DNA of 64,000 nucleotides from Kutzneria sp. (GTDB taxonomy: Bacteria > Actinomycetota > Actinomycetes > Mycobacteriales > Pseudonocardiaceae), in contig JAFAZC010000035.1 in NCBI GenBank assembly GCA_019239965.1, positions 1 through 64,000 of the forward strand. Reading direction: 5' to 3'. Every line of letters starts with the position of its first letter. Within the stretch, counting starts at the first letter, position 1. Under the pieces are notes generated by a model. It did not search any database and had not been told where the DNA came from. It was given only the letters and a program-made list of their open reading frames with translations. This document shows, piece by piece, positions 1-9,833 of the stretch. A program made the translations under genes and the position numbers.

Positions 1-276
1 CGGTCGCGACCGGAAGCAGAGTGGGAACACTTGGGGTATACGTGTGGCGAGTCGAGCAGTGAGGCCGATTGCCGAGTATGCCGCACCACCGATGAGGGCA
101 GGCACCGGCTCCAGACCCTGATTGTCGCGCCCCGGGCACGGTCGTACACACCGCGACCATTCTGATGGTTTCCGTGCTCGCTGCCGGGTCAATCCTACGA
201 TGCCGCACGTTGTGCAGATTGAGTCCCCGGACATGCCAGCTAGAGGGCCTGTCGGGGACCGGCCGGGAGGACCGTG
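1..276. other. left-edge region without a supportable gene
   Basis: Short open stretches exist in all three forward frames, one of them open from base 1 to a TGA near 171, so the tail of a gene starting left of the window cannot be excluded. None gives a recognisable protein. The last 30 bases hold the ribosome-binding site of the next gene. Confidence 0.4.
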
Positions 277-486
277 ATGAACCTGGACAAACCGTGGAAC
301 GACGTCGCCGACCAGATGCGGCCCGCGGAGCCCGACCCCGACACCGCTGAATACGGCGTGGCGGAGAACTACGACGGCTCCGTCGACGATGAACCCAGTG
401 CCGACCCCAGCAGCGTGCTCGAGGCTGACCCGGCCGATGTCGCCGACCAGCACCGCATCGTGCCGTTGCCCGACGATCAGTCGTGA
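277..486 (+). CDS. small acidic hypothetical protein
   Basis: A 69-residue protein beginning MNLDKPWNDVADQ. It is rich in Asp, Glu and Pro with no hydrophobic stretch, so it is probably cytosolic and perhaps largely unfolded. A GGGAGG-like ribosome-binding site lies just before the start; the ATG three bases upstream is also possible and would add one Met. It ends against a strong hairpin shared with the convergent DUF4389 gene, which supports it as a transcribed unit. I do not recognise a family. The composition resembles small actinobacterial proteins of unknown role, but that is only an impression. Confidence 0.6.
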   Translation: MNLDKPWNDVADQMRPAEPDPDTAEYGVAENYDGSVDDEPSADPSSVLEADPADVADQHRIVPLPDDQS

Positions 487-501
487 CGCTCAGCAGTGAG
501 A

Positions 502-539
502 CGTTGGCCGGGACCAGAGTCGTCTGATCCCGGCCAACG
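502..539. terminator. hairpin between convergent genes
   Basis: An inverted repeat with arms CGTTGGCCGGGA and TCCCGGCCAACG separated by about 14 bases lies between the ends of two convergent genes (the small acidic protein and the DUF4389 gene). The perfect 12-bp GC-rich stem, extended by one pair beyond a mismatch, suits a bidirectional terminator. There is no long U-tract, as is common in actinobacteria. Confidence 0.7.
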
Positions 540-580
540 CGTCCCAAGGCCGAGAGATGTCCGCGAAATTTCCAAGCTGC

Positions 581-1234
581 TCAGACAGACAGTCGGAACG
601 GCGGATACGAGTCGGTGGCCAGCAGCACCGCATAGGCGAACACCCTGATCGTCCAACGCTGCACACCAACGACGTAGTCGAATAGCGGCCTCGGATAACG
701 GCCAGTGATCAAGATCGCGAACCACGCGATGATCGCAGAAACGACCATGCCGATATGGAGGAAGAAAAGGATAATGTAGTGCGGAACGGCCAGTAGCCAC
801 TTCACGATCGGCAGCCACCGGTTGGGGTTGTCCGGATACCGCAGCTCGACGTGCACCGCCTGGTCCGAGTCGGTCGAAGGGTACTGATCGGTCAACAGCA
901 GGGCATAAGCGCCGACTCTGGTGGAAAACCGCAGCAGGGCCAGATTCCAATCGAACCACGGCCGCGGGTACTTCCTGCGAAACAAGATCATCAGAAAGGG
1001 GCCGAGGACCAACAGGCCGCCGGCCCCCACCGATACGTACATCACCGAGTTCGGCTGCATACCAGGATTGCGCGCCCACAACCCCGACCAGACCGCACCA
1101 TCCACAGTGGACAGCACAAGAGCAATCGGAAGGATCGTAATCGGGCGAAAGAACGTGGTAAGCCTGCTGAGTGGCCGTTCCGGATAGTCCACCGCCAAAC
1201 TGGCTGGATAACCCGTCGCGCTGTCGGTCTCCAT
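581..1234 (-). CDS. DUF4389 domain membrane protein
   Basis: A 217-residue membrane protein. It has about four hydrophobic segments arranged as two similar halves, each ending in a YPRPWFDW or YPRPLFDY motif followed by a segment with Tyr and Leu. This duplicated pattern is typical of DUF4389 proteins, whose function is unknown. The central part carries the family-like segment RYPDNPNRWLPIVKWLLAVP. The start is supported by AAAGGAGC seven bases upstream. It stands alone, convergent with the small acidic gene and followed by a hairpin. Membrane location is inferred from hydrophobicity. Confidence 0.8.
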   Translation of the reverse strand: METDSATGYPASLAVDYPERPLSRLTTFFRPITILPIALVLSTVDGAVWSGLWARNPGMQPNSVMYVSVGAGGLLVLGPFLMILFRRKYPRPWFDWNLALLRFSTRVGAYALLLTDQYPSTDSDQAVHVELRYPDNPNRWLPIVKWLLAVPHYIILFFLHIGMVVSAIIAWFAILITGRYPRPLFDYVVGVQRWTIRVFAYAVLLATDSYPPFRLSV

Positions 1235-1555
1235 TGTCGCCCGCTCCTTTCACATCACCCGTGACGCGCTGAGCTGTAGCCGCCGCGTCTCTCCGTGACG
1301 AACGTTACCGATCACAGTAAGCCACCGCCGTGTGATCTCGTCGATTGGACACGCCCGGGTGGTGGCGACCTGGGCGTCAAGGTCATCCACTGGTGTCGAC
1401 AGCGCCGATTCAGGTGCATCCAAGCAGAGCGCACAGTGTGTAGTGGACGGTGCCGTCCGGCTTGGTAGGCAGGCTGGGTACTGCCAGTCGAGTGTGGACA
1501 GTCATTGGTCTCCGGTGAGCAGCCGCCGATGGGGAAGTCGGAGGAGTCCGATGGC
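1235..1555. other. intergenic region, no gene seen
   Basis: About 320 bases between the start of the DUF4389 gene and the end of the VIT-family gene, both on the minus strand. Open stretches here have poor composition and no family resemblance. It must hold the DUF4389 promoter next to base 1240, but I see no convincing -35/-10 pair. Confidence 0.4.
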
Positions 1556-2293
1556 TCACGTGACGGCGGTACCGACAAAGTGTCCGATGGCATAGGTGAA
1601 CGCCAACCCGGTCGCACCGCCGAGGACGACGCGCAGCGCCGCGCGGCCTGGCGGGCTGCCGCCGATGCGGGCACTCACTATGCCCGCGATGGCCAGCGCC
1701 ATCAGTACGGCCACAAAAGTGACCGGAACTCGCCATGGCTGCGGCGGCAACAGGATAGCCAGCATCGGCAACGCCGCTCCGAGCGTGAACGAGAGCGCCG
1801 ACGCGGACGCGGCCTGGAGGGGCTTGGCGAAGTCGGACGGATCCAGGTTCAGCTCGGCATCGAGGTGCGCGGCAAGCGCGTCGTGCTCAGTGAGCTCCCT
1901 GGCCACCGCCGCGGCGGTCTGCTCGGAAAGGCCCTTCGCCTGGTAGATCGCCGCCAACTCGGCCAGCTCCTGGTCGGGGTCCTCGGCCAGCTCCCGCTTC
2001 TCCTGGCGCAGTTGGGCTTTTTCGGTGTCGCGCTGGCTGCTGACCGACACGTACTCCCCCAGAGCCATTGACACCGTGCCGGCGACCAGCCCCGCCAGGC
2101 CCGCGGTGAAGATCGCGCCCCGGGCAGAAGTCGCCCCTGCCACCCCGATCACGATGCCGGCCACCGACACGATGCCGTCGTTGGCTCCGAGCACCCCCGC
2201 CCGCAGCCAGTTCAACTTGCTGGCGATGCCACCGACGTGCGGCTCGTCGTCGTGTGTCGCCGGCACCCCACCGGTGGTGTTCTCCTCTGCCAC
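1556..2293 (-). CDS. VIT1/CCC1 family transporter
   Basis: A 245-residue integral membrane protein of the VIT1/CCC1 (DUF125) family, which exports Fe2+ or Mn2+ from the cytosol in plants, yeast and some bacteria. The hallmark start EPHVGGIASKLNWLRAGVLGAN DGIVSVAG is present (TM1 with the acidic transport residue). It is followed by a second helix, a cytosolic Glu/Gln-rich helical region (about residues 85-155) expected to bind metal, and three more hydrophobic segments to the C-terminus. I chose the GTG that leaves about 15 residues before the conserved block. A longer reading from the GTG at 2398 is possible, and neither has a clear ribosome-binding site. Metal specificity is not visible from sequence. 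Confidence 0.85.
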   Translation of the reverse strand: MAEENTTGGVPATHDDEPHVGGIASKLNWLRAGVLGANDGIVSVAGIVIGVAGATSARGAIFTAGLAGLVAGTVSMALGEYVSVSSQRDTEKAQLRQEKRELAEDPDQELAELAAIYQAKGLSEQTAAAVARELTEHDALAAHLDAELNLDPSDFAKPLQAASASALSFTLGAALPMLAILLPPQPWRVPVTFVAVLMALAIAGIVSARIGGSPPGRAALRVVLGGATGLAFTYAIGHFVGTAVT

Positions 2294-2512
2294 CGACCCA
2301 GGTAAGCACGACTCGTGACCCACCGCAGCCCGGCCGGGAACGTCCCTTCCGACCACTGTGCACGCATCGTCCCAGGATGATGCAACCCGCACGATCACAT
2401 ACCATAGTGAGTCGGTGCCAGCCGTACGCCGCTGGGCAACGGCCGGACCAGCCGGGTCAGGAGGGACGCTGGTCCTTCTGACGGTTTAGTTCCGGCCGGA
2501 AGGAGCCCGGAC

Positions 2513-2992
2513 ATGCCCGACGACCTCACCCGAGCAGGCGACACCACGCCGGCCAAGACCGGGTTGGTCACGGTCGACGTCGAGCATGGCCGAGACGCCG
2601 TGATCGTCCATGTCGCCGGCGAGGTGGACATGGCCACCGCCCCGGAAGTGTCCGAGGCGCTTTATGAGGTGATCACCGCGAGCCCACGCGCGCTCGTAAT
2701 CGATCTCACGGAGGTGAGTTTCCTCGCCTCCTCGGGGCTGCAGATGCTGACCGACGTACGCCAAGCGGTCGACGCGGCCGGTGTTCCCCTGTGGCTGGCC
2801 GCACAGAGTCGGCCTGTGCTGCGGTCCATGGAGATCACCGGCGTCCTGGATGCCTTTGCCGTGCTGCCCTCCGTGTCCGCCGTGCTGGCCGCCATCGCCG
2901 ACATCCCCTGTCAGGCCGGCACGACGCGGCCGGGAGACGCCGATCGGGATGCCTCTGCCGCGTCGAGCGAGGAACCCGCGCAGCCATGTTGA
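2513..2992 (+). CDS. STAS-domain anti-sigma factor antagonist
   Basis: A 159-residue protein with one STAS domain (about residues 18-125), as in SpoIIAA and RsbV. These bind an anti-sigma kinase and are switched off by phosphorylation of a conserved serine. The loop here reads VSFLASSGLQML, so the phospho-serine position is kept although the preceding Asp of the usual DSSG is Ala. The C-terminal 30 residues are a polar tail. GGAAGGAGC precedes the ATG. No anti-sigma kinase lies nearby, but a GAF-SpoIIE phosphatase is encoded 9 kb away and could reactivate it; that pairing is inference. Confidence 0.88.
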   Translation: MPDDLTRAGDTTPAKTGLVTVDVEHGRDAVIVHVAGEVDMATAPEVSEALYEVITASPRALVIDLTEVSFLASSGLQMLTDVRQAVDAAGVPLWLAAQSRPVLRSMEITGVLDAFAVLPSVSAVLAAIADIPCQAGTTRPGDADRDASAASSEEPAQPC

Positions 2993-3012
2993 TGCCAGCG
3001 TGTTGTCGATTG

Positions 3013-3822
3013 TCATTGCCGATCAGGGCCTACGGCGCACAGATCCTTCGCGTACTGGAGTAGCCAGACTCGCGAACGTCGGTTCATTCCTTCGTAGCCG
3101 TCAGCCCACATCCTCGCGAAACCGGGATGCCCGGCTTCGGCGCGGCGTCTGATGCTGGCCAACGCGTCGTCCAGGAAGGCGGACACCATGCTGGTCACCT
3201 GCTCGCGTTGTGCGGCACCGAGGTGATGTGCACCGGCGAACAGTCTGAAGCGGCGGGCGAGGTCGGTGGCGGCACGGGCGTCAGCGATGTCGACCGGATC
3301 ACGCAGTGGCACCCAGTGGCGGGCGGCGACCGCGATGTCGAACAGGGGGCTGGCCGGCGTCGCCATGTCGAAGTCGATGAACGCCGCCGCGCGACCCTCA
3401 CGGACGACGACGTTCTCCAGACACAGGTCAGTGTGGCAAACCAGGTCGCCCTGTGCTCCCTGGGGAAGCCGGCGAGCCGGCCACGTCATTCCCGCCGGCA
3501 ATCGGAAGCCCACGGCAGCGCGATGCAGTTCGCGCTGTAGGCGTGCGACGCTGACCAGCAGGCCCTCGTCAGCCACCCAGTCGGGGAATGGTGGGATCGC
3601 GACGTCGCCATCGAGGTAGTCGAGTATTTCGCGGCCGTGTTCGTCGATGCCACGAAACCGCGGCGCGCCGGTGAAGCCCGCCTCGGCCAAATGGTCCAGG
3701 AAGAGACGGATCTGAGCGGCCGCGGAGCCACCGGGGCGGCGCACCGTGTCGTCGACGCGGACAACCGCGCCGAAATGGTCAATCCCACCTGCCAACGGTT
3801 CCTCACTCGCACGGCCATGCAT
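3013..3822 (-). CDS. aminoglycoside phosphotransferase-fold protein
   Basis: A 269-residue protein of the APH/choline kinase-like phosphotransferase fold. The catalytic loop reads VCHTDLCLENVV (H-x-D-x4-N) near the middle, followed by the metal-binding segment FIDFDMA in place of the usual DxG-type motif. The C-terminal part is helical. Such proteins phosphorylate small molecules, including antibiotics and sugars, and the substrate cannot be predicted. The ATG at 3822 has GGAAG upstream; a GTG at 3861 would add 13 residues. The neighbours are unrelated, so there is no operon clue. Confidence 0.8.
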   Translation of the reverse strand: MHGRASEEPLAGGIDHFGAVVRVDDTVRRPGGSAAAQIRLFLDHLAEAGFTGAPRFRGIDEHGREILDYLDGDVAIPPFPDWVADEGLLVSVARLQRELHRAAVGFRLPAGMTWPARRLPQGAQGDLVCHTDLCLENVVVREGRAAAFIDFDMATPASPLFDIAVAARHWVPLRDPVDIADARAATDLARRFRLFAGAHHLGAAQREQVTSMVSAFLDDALASIRRRAEAGHPGFARMWADGYEGMNRRSRVWLLQYAKDLCAVGPDRQ

Positions 3823-3861
3823 GCGACAGATCTTCCCGTAACCCGGGCTGCGCTCGCCCAC

Positions 3862-4604
3862 GGCCCGACCGGAGACGCCGCCATGGGCACGGACCGGCCA
3901 TCAAAGCAGCGCCATCCAGCTCACAATGTGACGAGGGTGCCGAGAAACCGTGACAGGGAAGGTCAGTCTGTCTCCACGATCCCCTCTCCGGACGTCGGAG
4001 GTTAGCGGCGGGACAATGAATCTTCTGTCCGTCATCCCATTCTGACTAATCCCCCTAATGCCACACTCACACATCAAACTTCCAGACTTATCTCAGCCTC
4101 CTTCAAGTCTCCTTGGACACTATGGTCCTGGATCTCAGAAGATTCGTGCCCCGCCAGAACCCGACGACGGAGAAATACCCTTCTGGCGTAATGGGGCCCC
4201 ATCGAGACCGGCGTACGGTTTCGCGCGCGACGCGCCAGCGGCGCACCTCGTCATTTCCGTAAGTACGCAACCCCAGGGAGGTCATGACACAGAAAAACCG
4301 ACGACGGCACGCAGCCGTATTCGCTATTTTCGGCCACCGCTCGCAGCGCAGCCGAGGGCGTTCCACTGCTGCTTGTCTTCCTTCCTCGACCACCGCGTGA
4401 ACTGCTAGTTTGGTCTCCGCGTCCACGACAGCCGACCTGACGCTCGGCGGCTTCAACGCGGTGCAGCAAACGGGGCCCGGATACGTCATTCGCTTCGCAA
4501 CCAGCGCCCATATGTCGGCGGCAGATGTATTTCCGCAAGAAAAATCGAGATCACGCTTCCATGTATCAAGATCGCATTTATACGTATCAAACAAGGGGGG
4601 CTAC
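3862..4604. other. AT-richer intergenic region before the NRPS relic
   Basis: About 740 bases without a supportable gene. The part from about 4020 to 4140 and again near 4530-4590 is visibly richer in A and T than the rest of the window. Open stretches on both strands (for example 4103-4594 on the minus strand) have odd composition and no family resemblance. It probably held the promoter of the peptide synthetase whose remains follow, and looks like transferred or decayed DNA. Confidence 0.5.
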
Positions 4605-5799
4605 ATGACGGAGGTGCAGTCAGCACAGGGCGGGGCACCAACACGGAGAGTGGCAGCACCGCATTGCACGCCGACGTCGCACCGGCGATCGGCGAAGCCG
4701 GCCGGGCCCAAGAAGGCAACCGTGGACACCGGCGATGTCCAGCTCACCTACGACCAACTGGACACACTGGCCAACCGACTGGCGCGCCACCTGCTGGCCC
4801 AAGGCGGCTCCCGGCGACCGTGTCGGACTGCTGTTCGACCAGCCTGTCTACGCCTACATCGGCATGCTTGCCGTCGTCAAGGTCAATGCCGCCTACGTTC
4901 CGCTCGACGCGGCGATCCCGGCCGACCGGATCTCCTACATCCTGCGCGACGCCGAAGCAGGTCTCGTGCTGTCACTGTCGCACCTGCGAGACCGCCTGCA
5001 GGAGAGCTCAGCGGCCGTACTCTGCCTCGACCAGGCCGCGGCGGAGGTTGCTTCGCGGGACGGCGGCCGTCTCACCGACCTGGAACAAGGGGAACCGCCT
5101 GACGACCTGTGCTACATCGTCTACACGTCGGGTTCAACCGGGCGCCCCAAGGGCGTGGCGATCAATCACGCCAGCATCTGCAACTTCGTGCGGGTCGCGG
5201 CCGAGGTCTGCGGGATTACTCCGCAGGACCGCGTCTACCAGGGGCCGACGATAGCCTTCGATTTCTCCGTCGAGGAGACCTGGATCCCGTGGGCCAGTGG
5301 AGCAACCGTGGTTTCCAAGCCGGGCGGTTTCTCCTCGTGTCGGGGGAGACATGTCCCCAAGCCCTCGTTTCCCGATGGCACAAGCCCGGCCGTCACTTCC
5401 TCAATGTCTACGGTCCGACGGAGACCACGGTCACCGCGACGTGGACAGTGCTGCATCCGGACCGGCCCGTGACCCTCGGTACGCCACTGCCCACCTACTC
5501 CGCTGTGATCTTCGATCCGAACGAGAACAGGACGCTCGCACCAGGAGAGATGGGCGAGATCGACATCGGTGGCATCGGGCTGGCGGCAGGCTACGTCAAC
5601 CGTGACGATCTCACCGAACAGGTGTTCGTCGACGATTTCCTCGGGATGGACAACAACCCCTCTGGCCGCATCTACCGCACCGGCGACCTTGGCCGGATCA
5701 ACGGCGACGACGAGATCGAGTACCACGGACGCATCGACACTCGGGGCAAGATTCGTGGCTACCGATAGAACTGACTGAGGTGGAATCGGTACTGCCCGG
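4605..5799 (+). pseudogene. decayed Pls/PosA-type NRPS adenylation domain
   Basis: Remains of a non-ribosomal peptide synthetase adenylation domain. AAGGGGGG precedes the ATG at 4605, then pieces of one domain lie in changing frames. LTYDQLDTLANRLARHLL is followed, after a shift near 4803, by PGDRVGLLFDQ, YIVYTSGSTGRPKG (core A3), and FDFSVEETWIPW. After a gap near 5330 that removes roughly 35-50 residues, SGETCPQ, LNVYGPTETTVTATW (A5) and SGRIYRTGDLGR (A7) follow. A last shift near 5767 leads to IELTEVESVL. Wording such as FDFSVEETW, NNPSGRIYRTGDLGR and RGYRIELTEVESV matches the Pls/PosA family (poly-amino-acid synthetase type). There is no thiolation or membrane domain. At least three frameshifts plus the deletion make it non-functional. 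Confidence 0.85.
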
Positions 5800-6328
<529 letters not shown>

Positions 6329-6454
6329 CGTGGTCGCGTCGTCGAGAATCACAGCTGCGCTAACCGTGCGGCGGCCATCGGTCGCGTTTCTGGGCCGTGC
6401 GACCGTTGGCCGCCGCACTGTGCCGGACGTTCACCCGGCGCAGGCGCGAACCGC

Positions 6455-7507
6455 TCAGTCCTGGTCGACCTCCGACATGACCGGTAGCGGGGTGTGCGCG
6501 GCGGGGACCGCCTCGCTCGGTGGCGGCGGGCCGGGTGGTGTCCCGTCACCGAACGGGCGACCGCCGAGAGCCTCCCGGCCGTGCGGGCTCAGCCAGCCCG
6601 TCAGGTCCGGACCAACGGGAACGATTCCGGTCGGATTGATGCCACAGTGGACCTCGTAGTAGTGCCGCTTGATGTGGTCGAAGTCGACGGTGTCGCCAAG
6701 ACCCGGTGTCTGGAACAGGTCTCGCGCATAGGCCCACAGGGTCGACATCTCCGTGAGTTTGTGCCGATTGCACTTGAAGTGGCCGTGGTACACGGGGTCG
6801 AACCGCACCAGGGTGGTGAACAGTCGCACGTCGGCCTCTGTGATCGTGTCGCCGACGAGGTAACGCTGGGATTCCAGTCGTGCCGACAGCCAGTCGAACC
6901 GATCGAACAACCGGTGATACGCCTGGTCGTACGCACCTTGGTCGCTGGCGAAACCGGCCCGGTAGACGCCGTTGTTGACGTCGCGGAACACAAGGTCGTT
7001 GACCGCGTCGATCTGCTCGCGCAGGTGCTCGGGGTACAGCTGCGGCGCCCCCGGCCTGTGGTGGGCGCGCCACTGGGTGGACAGATCCAGAGTGATCCGG
7101 TCGAAATCGTTGGTCACGACTTCACCGGTGGGGACGTCCACGATGGCCGGGACGGTGATACCCCGTTCATAGCCGGGAAACCGCGCGAAGTACGCCTGCT
7201 GGAGACGCTCGATTCCCAACACGGGATCCCGCCCGCCCGGGTCGAGGTCGAAGGTCCAGCTCCGCTCGTCGTGCGTCGGCCCGGCCACCGCCATCGACAG
7301 CACGGACTCGAGTCCGAGCAGACGTCGGACGATGATCGCTCGGTTGGCCCAGGGACAGGCGCGACTGACGACCAGCCGATATCGACCGGGCTCAACCGGG
7401 TAGCCGTCACGCCCATCAGTGGTGATGCGGGTGGTGATGTAGCGCATGTCCCGCTTGAACTCGCCTTCGGTGCTCGCGCCACGGCCTTCGTCTGTGGTAT
7501 CGGACAT
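6455..7507 (-). CDS. ECM4/YqjG-type glutathionyl-hydroquinone reductase homologue
   Basis: A 350-residue member of the Xi-class glutathione S-transferase family (ECM4/YqjG/PcpF). These reduce glutathionyl-quinols; in actinobacteria the thiol is probably mycothiol. The thioredoxin-like N-domain has SRACPWANR with the catalytic Cys at residue 51. The C-domain has GDTITEADVRLFTTLVRFDPVYHGHFKCN and GINPTGIVPVGP, both characteristic of the class. The tail (about the last 35 residues) is Pro-rich and variable. The start at 7507 is set by AGAGGAGG just upstream; the longer reading to 7639 lacks this. It lies 88 bp downstream of a P450 gene in the same direction and may be cotranscribed. Confidence 0.9.
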   Translation of the reverse strand: MSDTTDEGRGASTEGEFKRDMRYITTRITTDGRDGYPVEPGRYRLVVSRACPWANRAIIVRRLLGLESVLSMAVAGPTHDERSWTFDLDPGGRDPVLGIERLQQAYFARFPGYERGITVPAIVDVPTGEVVTNDFDRITLDLSTQWRAHHRPGAPQLYPEHLREQIDAVNDLVFRDVNNGVYRAGFASDQGAYDQAYHRLFDRFDWLSARLESQRYLVGDTITEADVRLFTTLVRFDPVYHGHFKCNRHKLTEMSTLWAYARDLFQTPGLGDTVDFDHIKRHYYEVHCGINPTGIVPVGPDLTGWLSPHGREALGGRPFGDGTPPGPPPPSEAVPAAHTPLPVMSEVDQD

Positions 7508-7595
7508 GACACGATCCTCCTCTTTTCTGTCCGGCACCGACAGGACCGGTCCCTTTACCGGCACACCGACAGGGCGTCGCTGATCGATAGCGACG

Positions 7596-8837
7596 TCAGG
7601 CTGCTTGTTCGTGCCAGGTGACGGGGAGACGGTGCACACCGTAGATATTCATGTTGGGGCGCAGCGGCACCTCCTCGGGCGGCACGCCAAGGCGCAGTGT
7701 CGGGAAGCGGGTGAACAGCGCCGGAAAGGCGATTCGCATTTCGACACGGGCCAGTTGTTGGCCGAGGCATTGGTGGATACCGTGGCCGAAAGCCAGATGC
7801 CCGGCGGCATGCCGGCGCAGGTCCAGGGTGTCGGGATCGGTGAACCTCTCCGGATCGCGGTTCGCGGCCTGCAGCGAGACAGTGACCGTCTCACCTGCCC
7901 TGATCAGCTCGCCGCCCAGTTCGACGTCTTCCAGCGCCGCTCTTGCCCCGGTGTGGGCGATGCTCAGGTATCGCAGGAGTTCCTCGACGGCATTGTCGAC
8001 GATCTCCTGGTCGCCACGCAGCGCGTCGAGCTGACGGGGGTTCTGCAAGAGGGCGAAGACTCCCAGCGCGAGCATGTTGGCGGTGGTTTCCAGGCCTGCG
8101 GCGAGCAGGAAGGTACCGACACCAGAGAGCTCGTCGTCGGTGAGGTCGCTGGTGGTGAGGTCGCTGAGCAGGTCGTCGGTGGGCCGCGCTCGCTTGGCCA
8201 ACACCAGCTCGCGGAGATACTGCTGGAGCGTCTCGTAGGCGGCCAACGGGTCGTCCGGCCCGATGATCGCCATTGCGTGGCGCTGGAAGAAGTCACGTTC
8301 GGCATAGGGCACGCCGAGCAGTTCGCAGATCACCACGGCGGGAACGGGGTAGGCGTAGGCCTGCACCAGGTCAACGGGTGGGCCCAGTCGTTGCATCACG
8401 TCCAGGTGCTCGATGCAGACCTGTTCGACGCGTTCGGTGAGTTGACGCATCCGGCGGACGGTGAACTTGCCGGTGAGCAGTTTCCGGAGACGGGTGTGCT
8501 CGGGCGGGTCGATCCCGCTGAGGTCGCCGGCCGGCGCCGGCGGCATCGTGGTGACATCCGCCCCGGGGACCGGATAGTGCATCAGCTCGTACCGTGAGCT
8601 GAATCGGGAGTCGGCCGCCACGGCGCGAGCCAGGGCGTAGCTGGTCACCAGCCAGCCTACGTGCCCGTCGGGGAAGGCCAGCCGGCTCAGCGGGCGCCGC
8701 TTGCGGATTCGGGCCAACTCCTCGGGCGGATCAAAGGGGTTGCCGACGGGCCGCGTCATAGGTAACGCGGCCACATCCGTAATCGAGCCCCTGCCAGCGA
8801 TCCGCTCGGACGAGTTCGGTGACGAGTGATGGTCCAT
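7596..8837 (-). CDS. cytochrome P450
   Basis: A soluble 413-residue bacterial cytochrome P450, a heme mono-oxygenase. The I-helix has AGLETTA (oxygen activation), the K-helix has EELLR (ExxR), and the heme loop is [10 protein letters not shown] with the axial cysteine near residue 357. It resembles the CYP105/CYP107-like class I enzymes of actinobacteria, which need separate ferredoxin and reductase; none is encoded next to it. The substrate cannot be predicted. The start is an ATG with AGGAGCC upstream. It may form a unit with the downstream hydroquinone reductase homologue, suggesting oxidative metabolism of an aromatic compound (inference). Confidence 0.93.
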   Translation of the reverse strand: MDHHSSPNSSERIAGRGSITDVAALPMTRPVGNPFDPPEELARIRKRRPLSRLAFPDGHVGWLVTSYALARAVAADSRFSSRYELMHYPVPGADVTTMPPAPAGDLSGIDPPEHTRLRKLLTGKFTVRRMRQLTERVEQVCIEHLDVMQRLGPPVDLVQAYAYPVPAVVICELLGVPYAERDFFQRHAMAIIGPDDPLAAYETLQQYLRELVLAKRARPTDDLLSDLTTSDLTDDELSGVGTFLLAAGLETTANMLALGVFALLQNPRQLDALRGDQEIVDNAVEELLRYLSIAHTGARAALEDVELGGELIRAGETVTVSLQAANRDPERFTDPDTLDLRRHAAGHLAFGHGIHQCLGQQLARVEMRIAFPALFTRFPTLRLGVPPEEVPLRPNMNIYGVHRLPVTWHEQAA

Positions 8838-8907
8838 CGTGGCTCCTGTTCCGAATCAGAGTGGACAGAGTCTTGGCCGCCGTGGTCTCGCGACCCGTTG
8901 GCGCCGG

Positions 8908-9753
8908 TCAGGAACGGTGAATCGTGATATCGCCATAGGCGGTGCGTGCCCGCACCTTGACCGACTCGTCGGAGCGCTCAGGCCCCTCGGCCTCGTCCAA
9001 CAGGTTGCGCACGTGCCCGTAGCCGGTGTTCACCTCGAGCCAGGCGGCGGTACCGGCGGCGATGCCAACATCGAGGTCGCCCATCGCGGTTTCGAGCACG
9101 ACCGAGCCGCGGACCGCCTCACCCACGCGAATGCTGCCGTTGGCGGTTTTCGCGTCGACTCCGGCGGCCACCGAGCCCAGGGAGATATCGCCGTTGGCGG
9201 CACGGATCCGTGCATCGCCCGTGACCGCGTCGATGTCGGTGTTGCCGTTGGAGTTCTTGATGCTCGCCGCTCCGTCTACCGTGCCGACCCGCACCTTCCC
9301 CGAGCCAGTGGTGATCTCGGCATTGCCCACCACACCGCCCACAGTGATGTGGCCAGCGGCTGTGGTCAGGCGCAGACGACCAGTTCGCTCGAGCCGGACC
9401 TGTCCGGTGGACGTCTTGATCCTGCACTCGCCCAGCTGTCCCGTGCCGTCGATGTCGGCCACCGCCGCATCGCACAACACCTGTGAGTCGCTGGGCAGCT
9501 CGATCGTCACCTCCACCGACCTGCTCTTGGACGAGAAATCAAGGATGCGGGTCTTCGGCCCCCTCACCAGCAACGTGCCGTTGGCGTACTCGACATGCGT
9601 CTGCTGGGCGGCCTTCACGTCGGATTGCTTGGCCTCATCGGTAGGGCGCACCTCGACCACGGTGTCGGTCCGCTCGCTCGCGGTGAGATGAACGTGGCCG
9701 ACCGACAGCTCGATCACAACGGAGATCGGTTCTAGTGTTTCGAAAACAGGCAT
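8908..9753 (-). CDS. DUF4097 beta-strand repeat protein
   Basis: A 281-residue protein made of short repeated beta strands (DUF4097 / putative adhesin-like right-handed helix). The central part repeats units such as TTAAGHITVGGV, TTGSGKVRVGTV, ANGDISLGSV and TANGSIRVGEA, each about 20 residues. It has no signal peptide or membrane segment, so it seems cytosolic despite the adhesin label of the family. The function is unknown. GAGGGG precedes the ATG at 9753. It follows a ribbon-helix-helix regulator by 80 bp on the same strand, and the two probably form an operon controlled by the repeated sites at 10372-10422. Confidence 0.85.
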   Translation of the reverse strand: MPVFETLEPISVVIELSVGHVHLTASERTDTVVEVRPTDEAKQSDVKAAQQTHVEYANGTLLVRGPKTRILDFSSKSRSVEVTIELPSDSQVLCDAAVADIDGTGQLGECRIKTSTGQVRLERTGRLRLTTAAGHITVGGVVGNAEITTGSGKVRVGTVDGAASIKNSNGNTDIDAVTGDARIRAANGDISLGSVAAGVDAKTANGSIRVGEAVRGSVVLETAMGDLDVGIAAGTAAWLEVNTGYGHVRNLLDEAEGPERSDESVKVRARTAYGDITIHRS

Positions 9754-9833
9754 GGTTATCCCCTCAACGTCCATCGGATGACCGTCCCGGAGATCGGGAC
9801 GTGTACGGACAATGCCGTGCGATACGGTGCCGG

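Noticed and set aside
4103-4594. Minus-strand open frame before the NRPS relic
   Set aside because: No ribosome-binding site of note, Arg/Cys-rich product, no similarity I can see.
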